A stretch of DNA of 64,000 nt from Mobiluncus porci (GCF_009695935.1 NZ_VUMY01000013.1:1-64000); one strand, 5' to 3'. Shown: positions 8,627-17,058, counted from the stretch's first letter. Numbers and translations are program-made. The notes: a model not told the origin generated them from the letters alone.

Positions 8627-10065
8627 CACGTCTTGGCAGGGTTTGCGGCCTCGAAACTGAATACGGTGTCACCAGCGTCTACATCTCTTCCGATTCCGGC
8701 TCTCCGGAGGCTCGTTCAGAGGCGCGCTCAGAGTCGCGCTCAGAGGCGCGCGCGGGGAATCGCTCAGAGGCTCACGCGGAGGAACCGCCGCTTAGCGTCG
8801 AGGAGGCGGTGAAAAAGATTTTTGCCAGCACGGAGCGAGCCGTGCGGGTTCCCCACGGATTTCTCTCCAACGGGGCGAGACTCTATATCGACATCGGGGC
8901 ACACCCCGAATATGCTGGTCCCGAGTGCCTAGACCTCGAAGACGTCGTGGCCCAAGACTTGGCTGGGGACGCGATTATTCAAGATTTAGTCGATATCGCC
9001 AACGCCAAGTTGTTGAACCGCGGCATGAGAATTCACGCCCTGAAAACGAATGCCGACTCGTGGGGAAACAGTTTTGGCTGCCACGAAAACTATCAATACG
9101 GGGCGAACACCCCGATTTCGATTCCGTCTTTCGTGTCGTTCCTCGCGGCTCGGCAAATCCTTTGCGGAAGTGGCTGCATCGACGAGGACGGCAGATACTG
9201 TTTCAGCGCGCGGGCGCGCTACATTACCGAGACGGCCTCTGCTGACCCCACCCACCACAAGGCCTTCATCAACACGAAAGAGGAACCCCACGCGGACGCC
9301 TCACTTTGGCGGCGCCTGCACGTGACCTGCGCTGACTCGGCAATGTTGCCGGTGACAGTGGCGTTGCGGACTTTCCTTGCCGACCGGTTTTTGAGCCTCC
9401 TGGAAGGCTCGGCCGCGGGGGACTTTATCGTCCTCGACGATCCGGTTGCGGCCGTGAAAACCTGGAACTACGAGCCGAACGCGCGGATGCGAGGGCAGCG
9501 CGGGGAGGCCGCGGTTGAGGTAAGTTGTCCGGAGCTAATGCGTCAGAGTCTGGATTTGTTCCCCGCAGATGACGACGAATTCGGCTTGAGAGACGTGGCT
9601 GAGCGCGGCCTGGCGGCTTTGTCCGAGGGGAATCTTGCCGCGGTCAGTAGTGAACTCGACTGGTCTTTGAAATACCAGCTAATTTCCCACGTTGCCGCTG
9701 GTGAGACTGATTTTGGCGGGGCGAGAGCGCGGCGAGCTGATTTGGTTTTCCACGATCTATCGAAGCAATACGGGCTGCGGGAGAGGCTCTTGACCTCGGG
9801 GAATGTGAAGTCAATGGTGGATGGGAGTACAATAAGCCTCGCTAAGACAGTTCCTCCTGCCAATACCCGCGCTGCTTTGCGCGGAAAAGTGGTCGAAGCG
9901 TGCGACTTAGCCGGTAGGAGAGCCTCTATCGGGTGGGCCTACGTCCGTTTGGATCAGCCGCCCACCCCCCAGATTGACTTGCTGAATCCGCTCGAGAGTG
10001 AATCCGCGGAAGTGACTCAACTGCTTGAAAAAATAGAAAATTTACCGAACGTGCAAAACAAATAA
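8623..10065 (+). CDS. pafA: Pup-protein ligase PafA
   Basis: A 480-residue glutamine-synthetase-like ligase that uses ATP to join the C-terminal Glu of Pup to lysines of target proteins. Visible landmarks are LETEYGVT (Glu11, Mg/ATP), NGARLYIDIGAHPEYAGPEC with catalytic Asp90, and ALKTNADSWGNSFGCHENYQ. A short repetitive insertion (about residues 27-54) of Ser-Glu-Ala-Arg units separates the first strand from the core and is not part of the usual family sequence. The ATG overlaps the pup stop by 4 bp. The gene takes the place that prcBA would hold in a canonical Pup-proteasome operon. Confidence 0.96.
   Translation: MTRLGRVCGLETEYGVTSVYISSDSGSPEARSEARSESRSEARAGNRSEAHAEEPPLSVEEAVKKIFASTERAVRVPHGFLSNGARLYIDIGAHPEYAGPECLDLEDVVAQDLAGDAIIQDLVDIANAKLLNRGMRIHALKTNADSWGNSFGCHENYQYGANTPISIPSFVSFLAARQILCGSGCIDEDGRYCFSARARYITETASADPTHHKAFINTKEEPHADASLWRRLHVTCADSAMLPVTVALRTFLADRFLSLLEGSAAGDFIVLDDPVAAVKTWNYEPNARMRGQRGEAAVEVSCPELMRQSLDLFPADDDEFGLRDVAERGLAALSEGNLAAVSSELDWSLKYQLISHVAAGETDFGGARARRADLVFHDLSKQYGLRERLLTSGNVKSMVDGSTISLAKTVPPANTRAALRGKVVEACDLAGRRASIGWAYVRLDQPPTPQIDLLNPLESESAEVTQLLEKIENLPNVQNK
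8703..8785 (+). repeat. In-frame 12-bp tandem repeats inside pafA
   Basis: Degenerate 12-bp units (CAGAGGCGCGCT and variants) recur about six times and encode Ser-Glu-Ala-Arg, Ser-Glu-Ser-Arg and similar tetrapeptides. Unit loss or gain would keep the frame, so length could vary between strains without inactivating PafA. Confidence 0.75.
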
Positions 10066-10080
10066 AGATACGGAAAAACC

Positions 10081-10701
10081 ATGTCCCCAGAGCCGGTCGA
10101 GGGTAACTCGCCGAGAGAAGAGACCAGTGTAGAGACTCGAATTTTGGAGGCAGCCGCCAAGATGCTGCGGCACTCCTCGCCGAGTTCACTGTCCTATCGG
10201 GCGGTGGCGCGACAAACCGACCTCCCACATTCGACGGTGCAATATCATTTCCCCACCCGCGAAGAACTCCTCACCGAGTCCATGAAATACAACGTGGAAG
10301 TCTGGGTGGATCGCGCCAGGAAAGTCCGCGATGAGGTGCTCGCCTTGAGCCCCGAAGAGCGGAAACGTCAGTTGCCGCAGTTCCTCGTGCGGGCGATTTT
10401 GCCGAATAAACAGGACATTAGAAGCTATCTCATCCAGGGTCTCACCATGGCCGAATACGACAAGATTGCTGAGAAGAATCGGGAGGGGCGGGTCTACTTT
10501 GACAAGTATGTCCGCGAAATTCTCGATTCCGCCGATTTTCATTGTCCGACCGATGTGGTGATTGCGCTGGTTGACGGGTTGGCGTATGAGACGGTTTCGG
10601 AGGGGCTGGATTTTCCCGAAAACGTTATCGAGAAAGTCTCGCGTTTCTTGACCCACGTGCTCTCTATCGCTTGCCGACCGAGCGTCGAGGCCCAGTCCTA
10701 G
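10081..10701 (+). CDS. TetR-family transcriptional regulator
   Basis: A 206-residue protein with a TetR-type helix-turn-helix near residues 20-65: ILEAAAKMLR, then SYRAVARQTDLPHSTVQYHF, where the recognition helix and the closing Tyr-His-Phe fit the family. The C-terminal helical part should bind an unknown ligand. It lies 15 bp after pafA in the same direction, with a weak Shine-Dalgarno (GGAAAAACC), so it is probably the last gene of the pupylation operon. Whether it regulates that operon or the convergent hydrolase gene cannot be told. Confidence 0.85.
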   Translation: MSPEPVEGNSPREETSVETRILEAAAKMLRHSSPSSLSYRAVARQTDLPHSTVQYHFPTREELLTESMKYNVEVWVDRARKVRDEVLALSPEERKRQLPQFLVRAILPNKQDIRSYLIQGLTMAEYDKIAEKNREGRVYFDKYVREILDSADFHCPTDVVIALVDGLAYETVSEGLDFPENVIEKVSRFLTHVLSIACRPSVEAQS

Positions 10702-10736
10702 AGGTCTCGTGGGTTTTTCGGGGCTAGTAGGAAGCC

Positions 10737-11924
10737 TCAGTTGGATTCGGCCAAGATTGCCAGCCACAGATTCACTGCCACCTCGAGATTCGAGTCTACG
10801 AAGTCAAATTTATCGGTGTGGATTGGCGGATAATCCTCGCCGTTTCCGATATAGACCATGGCCCCCTTGGTGAGCTTCAAATAGTGGCCAAAATCTTCCG
10901 AAGCGCGGTAGGGTACCTCGAGTTGAACCAGAGGCAGTCCGGCTCGACCCGCGGACCGTTCCACTACGGCGACGCTCTCGGGGGAGTTCCGCGTTTCCGG
11001 AAACACGTCATGCAGGGCGGAAGTGAGTTGGAAACCACCCTCGTTAGCGAGTTGTTCCGCGGTCTCCAGAATCAGATCTTTGAGTTTTTCGAGGTCTGCT
11101 TCCTCTCGCGCCCGCAAGGTCAGGCTGAGCTCTCCGGCCGAAGCAGAAATTCCGAAATCTTTCGCTCCCGCTTCGAGGTTCACGATGGTAGACAGGGCCA
11201 GGTCTTTGAAATGAGGATTCGTGTGGCCCAGATGTTGAACCCCCGCTAGTTCTTCGCTAAAGAGAGCCAATTTGCTCAGGGCAATGGCGGGGTTGCGTCC
11301 GTCCTCAGGCTGGCTGGCGTGGGCAGTTACCCCCCGCATCCGAACCGTGAGCCCGAGGGAAGCGCACTGGGAGACTCCTACTCGCGTGGCCACGCAGCCG
11401 CGGGGAATCCCGCTCCAGTTATGGAAAGCATAGACTGCCGCTATCGGTTTTCTCTCCAGCAGCCGCGAGGCTGGAAAACCGCCGGCCCCAATCTCTTCGG
11501 CGTGTTGAAAAATGAGAATCACTTCACGCTCGGGCGGGCGGGCTTGCAGTTCCAGCGCGAGGCCGGCCAGAGCTGCGCTGTGTCCGTCGTGGCCGCATTT
11601 GTGGGACACCCCGCGGTTTTGGGAACAATGGGGGAGGTCGAGAGTTTCCAGAATCGGCAAGGCGTCCATATCAGCGCGGAAGGCAATCGCGGGAGCGTCG
11701 GTTTGATGCGACGAGCTGGCTGCGCTTTCGGGGATTGCGGCGCGGCCTCGGGGCGGAACCTCAACCCAAAACCAGGATCCTTCATCGTGAACCTGGAAAT
11801 CCGTGTGCTGCTTGATGAAGTCTTGCAGGCGCCGGCGCGTTTCAACTTCCTGGCCCGAGAGCTCGGGATGGGCGTGCAAAGCGTGGCGCAGCTCGGTAAT
11901 AAGTTCAAGATTCTCTGGTCTCAT
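10737..11924 (-). CDS. M20-family amidohydrolase
   Basis: A 395-residue metallohydrolase of the M20D group (hippurate hydrolase, N-acyl-amino acid or IAA-amino acid hydrolases). It opens with LRHALHAHPELSGQE and has the metal-site motifs HKCGHDGHSAA and QHAEEIGAGGF, plus TAHASQPEDGRNPA of the lid domain. It probably hydrolyses an amide bond of an N-acylated amino acid in the cytoplasm. I set the start at ATG 11924, preceded by AGAGGA, because the frame upstream of it has no family similarity and runs across the divergent promoter region and into the next gene. The natural substrate is unknown. Confidence 0.9.
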   Translation of the reverse strand: MRPENLELITELRHALHAHPELSGQEVETRRRLQDFIKQHTDFQVHDEGSWFWVEVPPRGRAAIPESAASSSHQTDAPAIAFRADMDALPILETLDLPHCSQNRGVSHKCGHDGHSAALAGLALELQARPPEREVILIFQHAEEIGAGGFPASRLLERKPIAAVYAFHNWSGIPRGCVATRVGVSQCASLGLTVRMRGVTAHASQPEDGRNPAIALSKLALFSEELAGVQHLGHTNPHFKDLALSTIVNLEAGAKDFGISASAGELSLTLRAREEADLEKLKDLILETAEQLANEGGFQLTSALHDVFPETRNSPESVAVVERSAGRAGLPLVQLEVPYRASEDFGHYLKLTKGAMVYIGNGEDYPPIHTDKFDFVDSNLEVAVNLWLAILAESN

Positions 11925-12017
11925 TGTGTGTCCTCTTTTTTGGTATGAGATGAGCATAGTAAAAACCGACATTATTTGGCTCCGATTCAAAATAATTCGG
12001 GAACGCGATGGGCTTGC

Positions 12018-12023
12018 TAGGAT
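12018..12023 (+). promoter_or_regulatory. -10 element of a probable leaderless promoter (Nif3-like gene)
   Basis: TAGGAT lies exactly 6 bp before the ATG at 12030, with no Shine-Dalgarno between. In actinobacteria this spacing places the transcription start on the A of ATG. The same arrangement recurs at 26283, 40233 and 58712. Confidence 0.6.
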
Positions 12024-12029
12024 TGAATC

Positions 12030-12893
12030 ATGACCAGTGAAGCATTGACCGTCGGCGAGGTCGCCGCATGGATGGATGAGCATTTCCCTCCGGAACTTCA
12101 AGAAGAATGGGACCGTGTCGGGCTGATTTGCGGGGATAGGAGCGACCCGGTCACCCGTATACTCCTCGCTGTCGATCCGACCGAACCGGTTGTGAACGAG
12201 GCTCTTGACTGGGGAGCGGATCTCGTTATTACTCACCATCCGCTGTTCCTGCGCGGGACATCCTTCGTTTCCGCCGACACCGCCAAAGGGCGGGTGGTTC
12301 ACCGGCTCATTCGCGCCCACGCCGCGCTGTTTAATGCCCACACCAATGCGGATGCGGCGACTGGCGGGGTAGCGGAGACGCTGGCCGAAGCTGCGGGGTT
12401 GGATCCGAAGACGTGGCGGCCCTTGGAGCCGAACTCCGCTCACCCCGAGTTGGGAATCGGGCGCGTGGGAGAGTTGCCCGAGTCGACGACCGTCGAAGCG
12501 CTCGCGAACCGGCTGGCGGAGCTACTGCCGGAAAGTCCCGCGGGGCTCTTGGTCGCGGGAGATCCGGAGCGTGAGGCAAAGGTGGTGGCGGTTTCCGGGG
12601 GCTCCGGCCAGTCCCTCTTGGAGGCCGCTCGCGCCGCGAAAGCCGACGTCTTTGTTACCGCTGACCTGCGCCATCATCCGGCCCTGGACTTCTTGGAGGA
12701 AGACGGCGCGCCGGCGCTAATCGTGCCCTCGCACTGGGCGAGTGAATGGGTGTGGCTCCCGCGTCTGGCCGCAGCCTTGGAACTGTGGGCGGGGGAGCGC
12801 GGGGTGGCGCTCGAGACCCGCATCAGCAAGGTCGTGTCTGAGCCGTGGGATGCCTATATTCCCACCCTCACATCAGATAATGTTGAACTGTAG
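12030..12893 (+). CDS. Nif3-like dinuclear metal centre protein (YqfO/YbgI family)
   Basis: A 287-residue protein of the Nif3 family, sometimes annotated as GTP cyclohydrolase 1 type 2; the true activity is unsettled. Metal-ligand motifs are present: DLVITHHPLFLRG, FNAHTNADAA, and the C-terminal PSHWASEW, which replaces the more usual Gly-His-Tyr pattern but keeps His and Glu. The VTADLRHHPALDF stretch also fits. It reads away from the M20 gene and is followed 22 bp later by the coiled-coil protein gene, an arrangement widespread in actinobacteria. Translation is probably leaderless. Confidence 0.9.
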   Translation: MTSEALTVGEVAAWMDEHFPPELQEEWDRVGLICGDRSDPVTRILLAVDPTEPVVNEALDWGADLVITHHPLFLRGTSFVSADTAKGRVVHRLIRAHAALFNAHTNADAATGGVAETLAEAAGLDPKTWRPLEPNSAHPELGIGRVGELPESTTVEALANRLAELLPESPAGLLVAGDPEREAKVVAVSGGSGQSLLEAARAAKADVFVTADLRHHPALDFLEEDGAPALIVPSHWASEWVWLPRLAAALELWAGERGVALETRISKVVSEPWDAYIPTLTSDNVEL

Positions 12894-12915
12894 AAATTGA
12901 TTAGACGGAGGAACC

Positions 12916-13638
12916 ATGAAAGCTGCGCCTGAGGACCAAGTAAAACTTCTTGACCTGCAAGTTCTTGACAAAAAGATTGCCGGATTGAAACACGAGTTGG
13001 CGACTTTGCCTGCGGGGGAGCGCGAAAAGGAACTGACCGTCGCGCGTGAGGAACTCCAAACGGAGATTGCGGTGGCGAAGTCGTCTAAAAACGACTTGAG
13101 TCGCGCGCTCAAACAGGCCGAAGCGGAAGTTAGCAAGGTTCAAGAACGGGCGAAAACCCAACGTGAGCGCCTTGATGGGGGCGGAATCAGCCCCAAGGAG
13201 ATGGAGAAGATCCAGGAGGAACTCGGCCAACTCGCCACCCGCCAAGGTGACCTCGAAGACGCGGCTCTGGATGCGATGGATGCGGTGGAGCGGGCCACGG
13301 GGCATCTAAACGAGCTCGAGAATAGGCAGGAGACCCTCGAAGAGGAGCTGAAAGATGTTCACGCGGAAGCCCAGAGTGAGTCAGGTAAGATCCAAGAAGA
13401 TTTGGATTCAGCAAAGGCCTCGCGGAAGGCGCTTGCCGAAGAAATCCCCGCCGATTTGGTGGATGAGTATGAGGCTTGCCGCAGGTCAAGCGGCATCGGA
13501 GTGGTGGAAGTCAATGGAGCCCGCTCTGTCGGGGTGCAACTCGAGTTTTCGGTAGCGGAGATTTCGCGGATCGAAACGGCTCCGCCCGACGAGGTTTTGG
13601 TCAGCGAAGACCACAACGTGATTATCGTGCGACGTTAG
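12916..13638 (+). CDS. CT398-like coiled-coil protein with a degenerate zinc ribbon
   Basis: A 240-residue protein. Residues about 5-180 form a long antiparallel coiled coil rich in Glu, Lys and Leu, typical of the bacterial zinc-ribbon (zf-RING_7/CT398) family, including DGGGISPKEMEKIQEEL. The family normally ends in a zinc ribbon with two Cys pairs. Here the matching segment (about 200-240, GARSVGVQLEFSVAEISRI then VSEDHNVIIVRR) keeps the PPDEV core but has none of the four cysteines. A GACGGAGG sequence precedes the ATG. It is coupled to the Nif3-like gene upstream, and rnpB follows at once. Function unknown; family members are proposed to be structural or chaperone-like. Confidence 0.88.
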   Translation: MKAAPEDQVKLLDLQVLDKKIAGLKHELATLPAGEREKELTVAREELQTEIAVAKSSKNDLSRALKQAEAEVSKVQERAKTQRERLDGGGISPKEMEKIQEELGQLATRQGDLEDAALDAMDAVERATGHLNELENRQETLEEELKDVHAEAQSESGKIQEDLDSAKASRKALAEEIPADLVDEYEACRRSSGIGVVEVNGARSVGVQLEFSVAEISRIETAPPDEVLVSEDHNVIIVRR

Positions 13639-13657
13639 GGTTTACAATAGTGGGACG

Positions 13658-14042
13658 GAAAAGCCGGACAGGCGATCGCGGGCGCGTCGTTATCGAGCCC
13701 CGAGGAAAGTCCGGACTCCACAGGGCAGGGTGATGGCTAACGGCCACCCGGGGTGACCCGCGGGACAGTGCCACAGAAAACAAACCGCCCGTCGGCCTAG
13801 CTTTGCGCTGGGACAAGCGGGTAAGGGTGAAAAGGCGAGGTAAGAGCTCACCGCGCGACTGGTGACAGGAGCGGCACGGTAAACCCCACCCGGAGCAAGG
13901 CCAAGCAGCAGGCTGGGCGGCCCGTCCAAAGCCTGCGGGTAGGCTGCTAGAGGTTCGCGGTAACGCGCACCCGAGAGAAATGGTCGCCGGTCATCCTTCG
14001 GTAACGGGGATGATTACAGAATCCGGCTTATGTCCGGCTTTT
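13658..14042 (+). ncRNA. rnpB: RNase P RNA, bacterial class A
   Basis: The RNA component of RNase P, which trims the 5' ends of tRNAs. The universal core is plain: GAGGAAAGTCCGGACTCCAC near 13700, the matching ACAGAATCCGGCTTA near 14016-14030, and GGTAAACCCCACC in the middle. The ends pair through AGCCGGAC (13662-13669) and GTCCGGCT (14032-14039), closing helix P1, and four T residues follow. Open reading frames on either strand here are not genes. The exact 5' end is estimated. Confidence 0.97.
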
Positions 14043-14078
14043 CCGCCAAAAATCAATGGTGAGAGAAAGTAGACGAAG

Positions 14079-14296
14079 ATGTTTAAGGAATTCAAAAATT
14101 ACACCCTTGTTGAAAAGGCTTCGGGATTTTGGCATTGGTTTTCTGCCTGCTGGGAGTCGGGTTTTCACTTCACGGAGTTATCGCCGCGGGACAGGATTTA
14201 ACGAGCACTCGCTGGGGCATAGTTTTTGTGAATTTAGGTCTGGCAGCAATGGTTATTTTCAACGTGATGCGTTTCCAGAAAAGACCCAAGGACTGA
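14079..14296 (+). pseudogene. Small two-helix membrane protein gene with a 1-bp frameshift
   Basis: From ATG 14079 the frame gives MFKEFKNYTLVEKASG and then degenerates. The -1 frame from about 14122 continues as ILALVFCLLGVGFSLHGV and a second helix (WGIVFVNLGLAAMVIF), ending FQKRPKD at TGA 14296. Joined, the two parts make a sensible 72-residue protein with two membrane helices and a basic tail. One extra G in the TCGGGATT run (14121-14128) would restore one frame. It is either a real inactivating mutation or a sequencing error. The 84-residue frame that spans the same DNA has no protein-like character. Confidence 0.6.
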
Positions 14297-14306
14297 ATTT
14301 TGGGGA

Positions 14307-15050
14307 TTAAACCCCCGCGGCGAGAGCCGCCGCGCCCACAATTCCGGCCTGGTTTAGAAGCTGGGCAGGAATAATCGGAGTCTTCAAATCCAGAAGCGGC
14401 AAGAACTTTGCGTGATCCTTAGAGACCCCACCCCCTACCACGAACAGATCGGGGCTAAAGAGCATCTCCAGGTGGGAGTAGTACTTCTGCAAGCGCTTGG
14501 CCCACTTCTTGTAAGAGAGTTTTTCCTTCGATTTCACGCCGGAAGACGCGCGAGATTCCGCATCGTGTCCGTCAAGTTCCACGTGACCCAACTCGCAGTT
14601 GGGGACGAGAACGCCGTTGTAGATGAGCGCGGTTCCGATGCCGGTTCCAAGTGTGGTGACAATCACCAAACCGGGAACATCTTTGGCGGCTCCGAAGTGT
14701 ACCTCCGCATAGCCGGCCGCATCCGCGTCATTGACGCATTTGGCGATGTGGCCGGTGTATTTGCGCATCAAGACGCGTGCGTCAACTCCGGCCCAAGCCT
14801 GGTCAAGGTTCGCAATGAAACTCACGACATCGTCTTTTACCGGCCCCGGGATTGTTACACCCACGGGCATTTCGGCGGGGACTTCTTTGGCTTCGATAAT
14901 TTCTTGGCAGATTTCCGCAACCTCATCGGGAGTGGAAGGCTTGGGGGTTTTTATTCGAAGCCGCTCGCCGACAAAATCACCGGTTTCCAGGTCAACATAT
15001 GCACCTTTGATTCCCGAACCGCCAATATCAATGCCAAATCCCGTAGCCAC
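14307..15050 (-). CDS. ppgK: Polyphosphate glucokinase
   Basis: A 247-residue ROK-type sugar kinase of the actinobacterial polyphosphate glucokinase family, which phosphorylates glucose with inorganic polyphosphate (or ATP). It begins with the phosphate loop GFGIDIGGSGIKGA. Other landmarks are VTTLGTGIGTALIYNG, ELGHVELDG and a C-terminal PDLFVVGGGVS. The GTG start at 15050 is preceded by GAAAGGG. The gene reads towards rnpB and is followed upstream by map in the same direction. Confidence 0.93.
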   Translation of the reverse strand: MATGFGIDIGGSGIKGAYVDLETGDFVGERLRIKTPKPSTPDEVAEICQEIIEAKEVPAEMPVGVTIPGPVKDDVVSFIANLDQAWAGVDARVLMRKYTGHIAKCVNDADAAGYAEVHFGAAKDVPGLVIVTTLGTGIGTALIYNGVLVPNCELGHVELDGHDAESRASSGVKSKEKLSYKKWAKRLQKYYSHLEMLFSPDLFVVGGGVSKDHAKFLPLLDLKTPIIPAQLLNQAGIVGAAALAAGV

Positions 15051-15127
15051 TTGCCACCCTTTCAAAAAGCCGGAAAAGATTGCCATACAACTCTATGGGA
15101 TAGTCGGCGTTTGCCCAAATTGCGCGG

Positions 15128-16036
15128 CTATGCGTGGTTGGAGGGCCAGGTGAGAATTTCCCCGCCGTGTTCGGTCACGACAATCGTGTGCTCGAACTGG
15201 GCGGTTCTCCCGCGGTCTTTCGTCACGACCGTCCAACCGTCCGACCATTGCTCCCAGGCGATGGTTCCCAAGGTCAGCATGGGTTCAATCGTGAAAACCA
15301 TGTTCTCTTCCATCACCGTGTCGTAACGCGGCGAGTCGTAGTGAGGGATAATCAAACCCGAGTGGAAGGCCTCGCCTACGCCGTGACCGGTGAAATCGCG
15401 AACCACCCCGTATTCAAATCGCTCCGCATAAGACTCGATGACCCGCCCGATAACATTTATGGAACGTCCCGGCTTACAGACCTTGATGGCGCGCATCATG
15501 GCCTCTTCAGTGCGCTCGCAAAGCAAGCGCGACTCCTCGTCAATCTCGCCGACCGGAAACATCGCGCAGGTGTCGCCGTGAACCCCGTCTTTATAGGCGG
15601 TGATGTCGAGGTTAATAATGTCGCCTTCCTCAAGGGGGCGATCGTCAGGAATCCCGTGGCAGATGCACTCGTTTACCGATGTGCAAATCGATTTACGGAA
15701 TCCCATATATCCGAGACACGACGGGTAAGCACCGTGGTCACAGATATATTCATGGGCCACGCGGTCGATGGCGTCGGTCGTGACCCCCGGGGCGATAATT
15801 TTGCCGGCTTCCACAATGGCATCGGCCGCGATCCGACCGGCGGCGCGGATTTTTTCAATCGTCTCCGGGCTTTTTACATCCGAAGCCGTGACGCGTTCGG
15901 GGCCGTCATGGAACATATATTCCGGGCGGGGGATTTGCGCCGGAACCGGCAGCGTCGCCGAAATCCGCCCCGGCTTCAGGTTCCCGAGCGGGGCGCGCCT
16001 TGCCAGTTCATCAAACTTCGTTTTCTTATGTAACAC
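15128..16036 (-). CDS. map: Methionine aminopeptidase type I (MapB-like)
   Basis: A 302-residue metallopeptidase that removes the initiator methionine. Metal ligands sit in [11 protein letters not shown] (Asp), HGDTCA (Asp), [10 protein letters not shown] (His), FTIEPM (Glu) and FEHTIVV (Glu). The first 45 residues form a proline-containing extension ([13 protein letters not shown]) of the kind found in actinobacterial MapB enzymes and thought to help ribosome docking. The GTG start follows AAGAGGTGACT. It lies between panB and ppgK on the minus strand, with a hairpin repeat separating it from panB. Confidence 0.95.
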   Translation of the reverse strand: MLHKKTKFDELARRAPLGNLKPGRISATLPVPAQIPRPEYMFHDGPERVTASDVKSPETIEKIRAAGRIAADAIVEAGKIIAPGVTTDAIDRVAHEYICDHGAYPSCLGYMGFRKSICTSVNECICHGIPDDRPLEEGDIINLDITAYKDGVHGDTCAMFPVGEIDEESRLLCERTEEAMMRAIKVCKPGRSINVIGRVIESYAERFEYGVVRDFTGHGVGEAFHSGLIIPHYDSPRYDTVMEENMVFTIEPMLTLGTIAWEQWSDGWTVVTKDRGRTAQFEHTIVVTEHGGEILTWPSNHA

Positions 16037-16064
16037 TCTTAGTCACCTCTTGTTTATGTTACCG

Positions 16065-16109
16065 CGTGGGACGATGGGGGCGTGCTTCATCGTCCCACGC
16101 CCCCATCGT
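16065..16109. repeat. Intergenic hairpin repeat, family B copy 1
   Basis: Two overlapping perfect inverted repeats compete: a 14-bp stem (16071-16084 with 16096-16109, ACGATGGGGGCGTG) and a 12-bp stem (16065-16076 with 16088-16099, CGTGGGACGATG). It abuts the 3' end of panB. A copy with the same words sits at 57992-58053, right after another minus-strand gene. Confidence 0.8.
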
Positions 16110-16110
16110 T

Positions 16111-16935
16111 TCAGTCTTGGTGGTAGTTTTCGGGGGCGGGGAAGGACCGGCTTACGACCGCGTCACGATAAGCCGCGGCGGCGCGAGCCAGCTCGGCGCC
16201 AACCGCCCCAAACTGGTGGGCAAATGACGGCTTCCAATCCTGCATCCCCGCCATGTCAGCCCACACGAGAACCTGTCCAGCAGCATCTGGACCAGCCCCG
16301 ATACCGATAATCGGAATCTCGAGCCTCTTCGTGGCCGCGGCAGTCGTGGAGGCCGGAACCATCTCGAAGACGACCGAAAAAACGCCGGCCTCTTGCAGAG
16401 CTTCCGCATCCGCAAGCAGCGCTGCCGCAGCGTCCCCGCGACCCTGCAACCTTTTGCCGCCGAGCTGGTTTTCGGATTGGGGAGTGAAACCGAGGTGACC
16501 CATGACGTTTATGCCCGCGTCCACAATGGCTTTGACCTGCGGGAAAATCCGCCTCCCACCCTCGAGTTTAACGGCTGCCGCACCGGCCCGAACCAAGGCG
16601 ACGGCGGAATCAACTGCCTGGGCAGGGGAGGACTCATACGTTCCAAGCGGCAAGTCGGCGACAATCAGGGCACGCTTAGCCCCGCGAGCCACGGCCGCGG
16701 TGGCGCGAACCATGTCATCAAGGTCTACCCCGATAGTGGACTCCATACCGAGCATCGTCGTCCCGTAAGAATCACCCACGAGAATCATGTCGATTCCGGC
16801 CTCGTCAATAATCCGCGCGGTCATCGCGTCGTATGCCGTCAACATCGTCAAAGGACGACCGGCCTCGAAATATTGGGCTACGTGTTGAATTCGGAAGGGT
16901 TTTCCCGCTTTGGGGCCAATTTCGCTTTCAGTCAT
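16111..16935 (-). CDS. panB: 3-methyl-2-oxobutanoate hydroxymethyltransferase
   Basis: A 274-residue TIM-barrel enzyme that adds a hydroxymethyl group from methylene-tetrahydrofolate to 2-oxoisovalerate, the first committed step to pantothenate and coenzyme A. Diagnostic stretches are LTAYDAMTARIIDEAGID, LVGDSYGTTMLG (Mg-binding Asp), VKLEGG and GHLGFTPQ. AAGGAG precedes the ATG. No other pantothenate genes are adjacent. A 122-bp divergent promoter region separates it from the C69 dipeptidase; TAGGAT about 35 bp upstream could be its -10. Confidence 0.96.
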   Translation of the reverse strand: MTESEIGPKAGKPFRIQHVAQYFEAGRPLTMLTAYDAMTARIIDEAGIDMILVGDSYGTTMLGMESTIGVDLDDMVRATAAVARGAKRALIVADLPLGTYESSPAQAVDSAVALVRAGAAAVKLEGGRRIFPQVKAIVDAGINVMGHLGFTPQSENQLGGKRLQGRGDAAAALLADAEALQEAGVFSVVFEMVPASTTAAATKRLEIPIIGIGAGPDAAGQVLVWADMAGMQDWKPSFAHQFGAVGAELARAAAAYRDAVVSRSFPAPENYHQD

Positions 16936-17058
16936 AAGTGTCTCCTTAGTGAATACCCCTCTAATCCTATGCCTTGGATGAGGTGCGAGTCTAAGATGGG
17001 AAAGGTCAATTGATGGAGTTACCTCAGATTAGAGGGTCAAGAATTAAGGGGAAAATTC

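Noticed and set aside
11925-12443. In-frame upstream extension of the M20 hydrolase to 568 residues
   Set aside because: It crosses the divergent promoter region and the start of the Nif3-like gene and has no similarity to the family; ATG 11924 has its own ribosome site.
13622-13929. Open frames on the minus strand across RNase P RNA
   Set aside because: The region is structured RNA with the universal RNase P core; the frames are incidental.
14056-14310. 84-residue frame after rnpB
   Set aside because: Arg/Ser-rich with no hydrophobic pattern; the frameshifted membrane-protein reading of the same DNA is much more protein-like.
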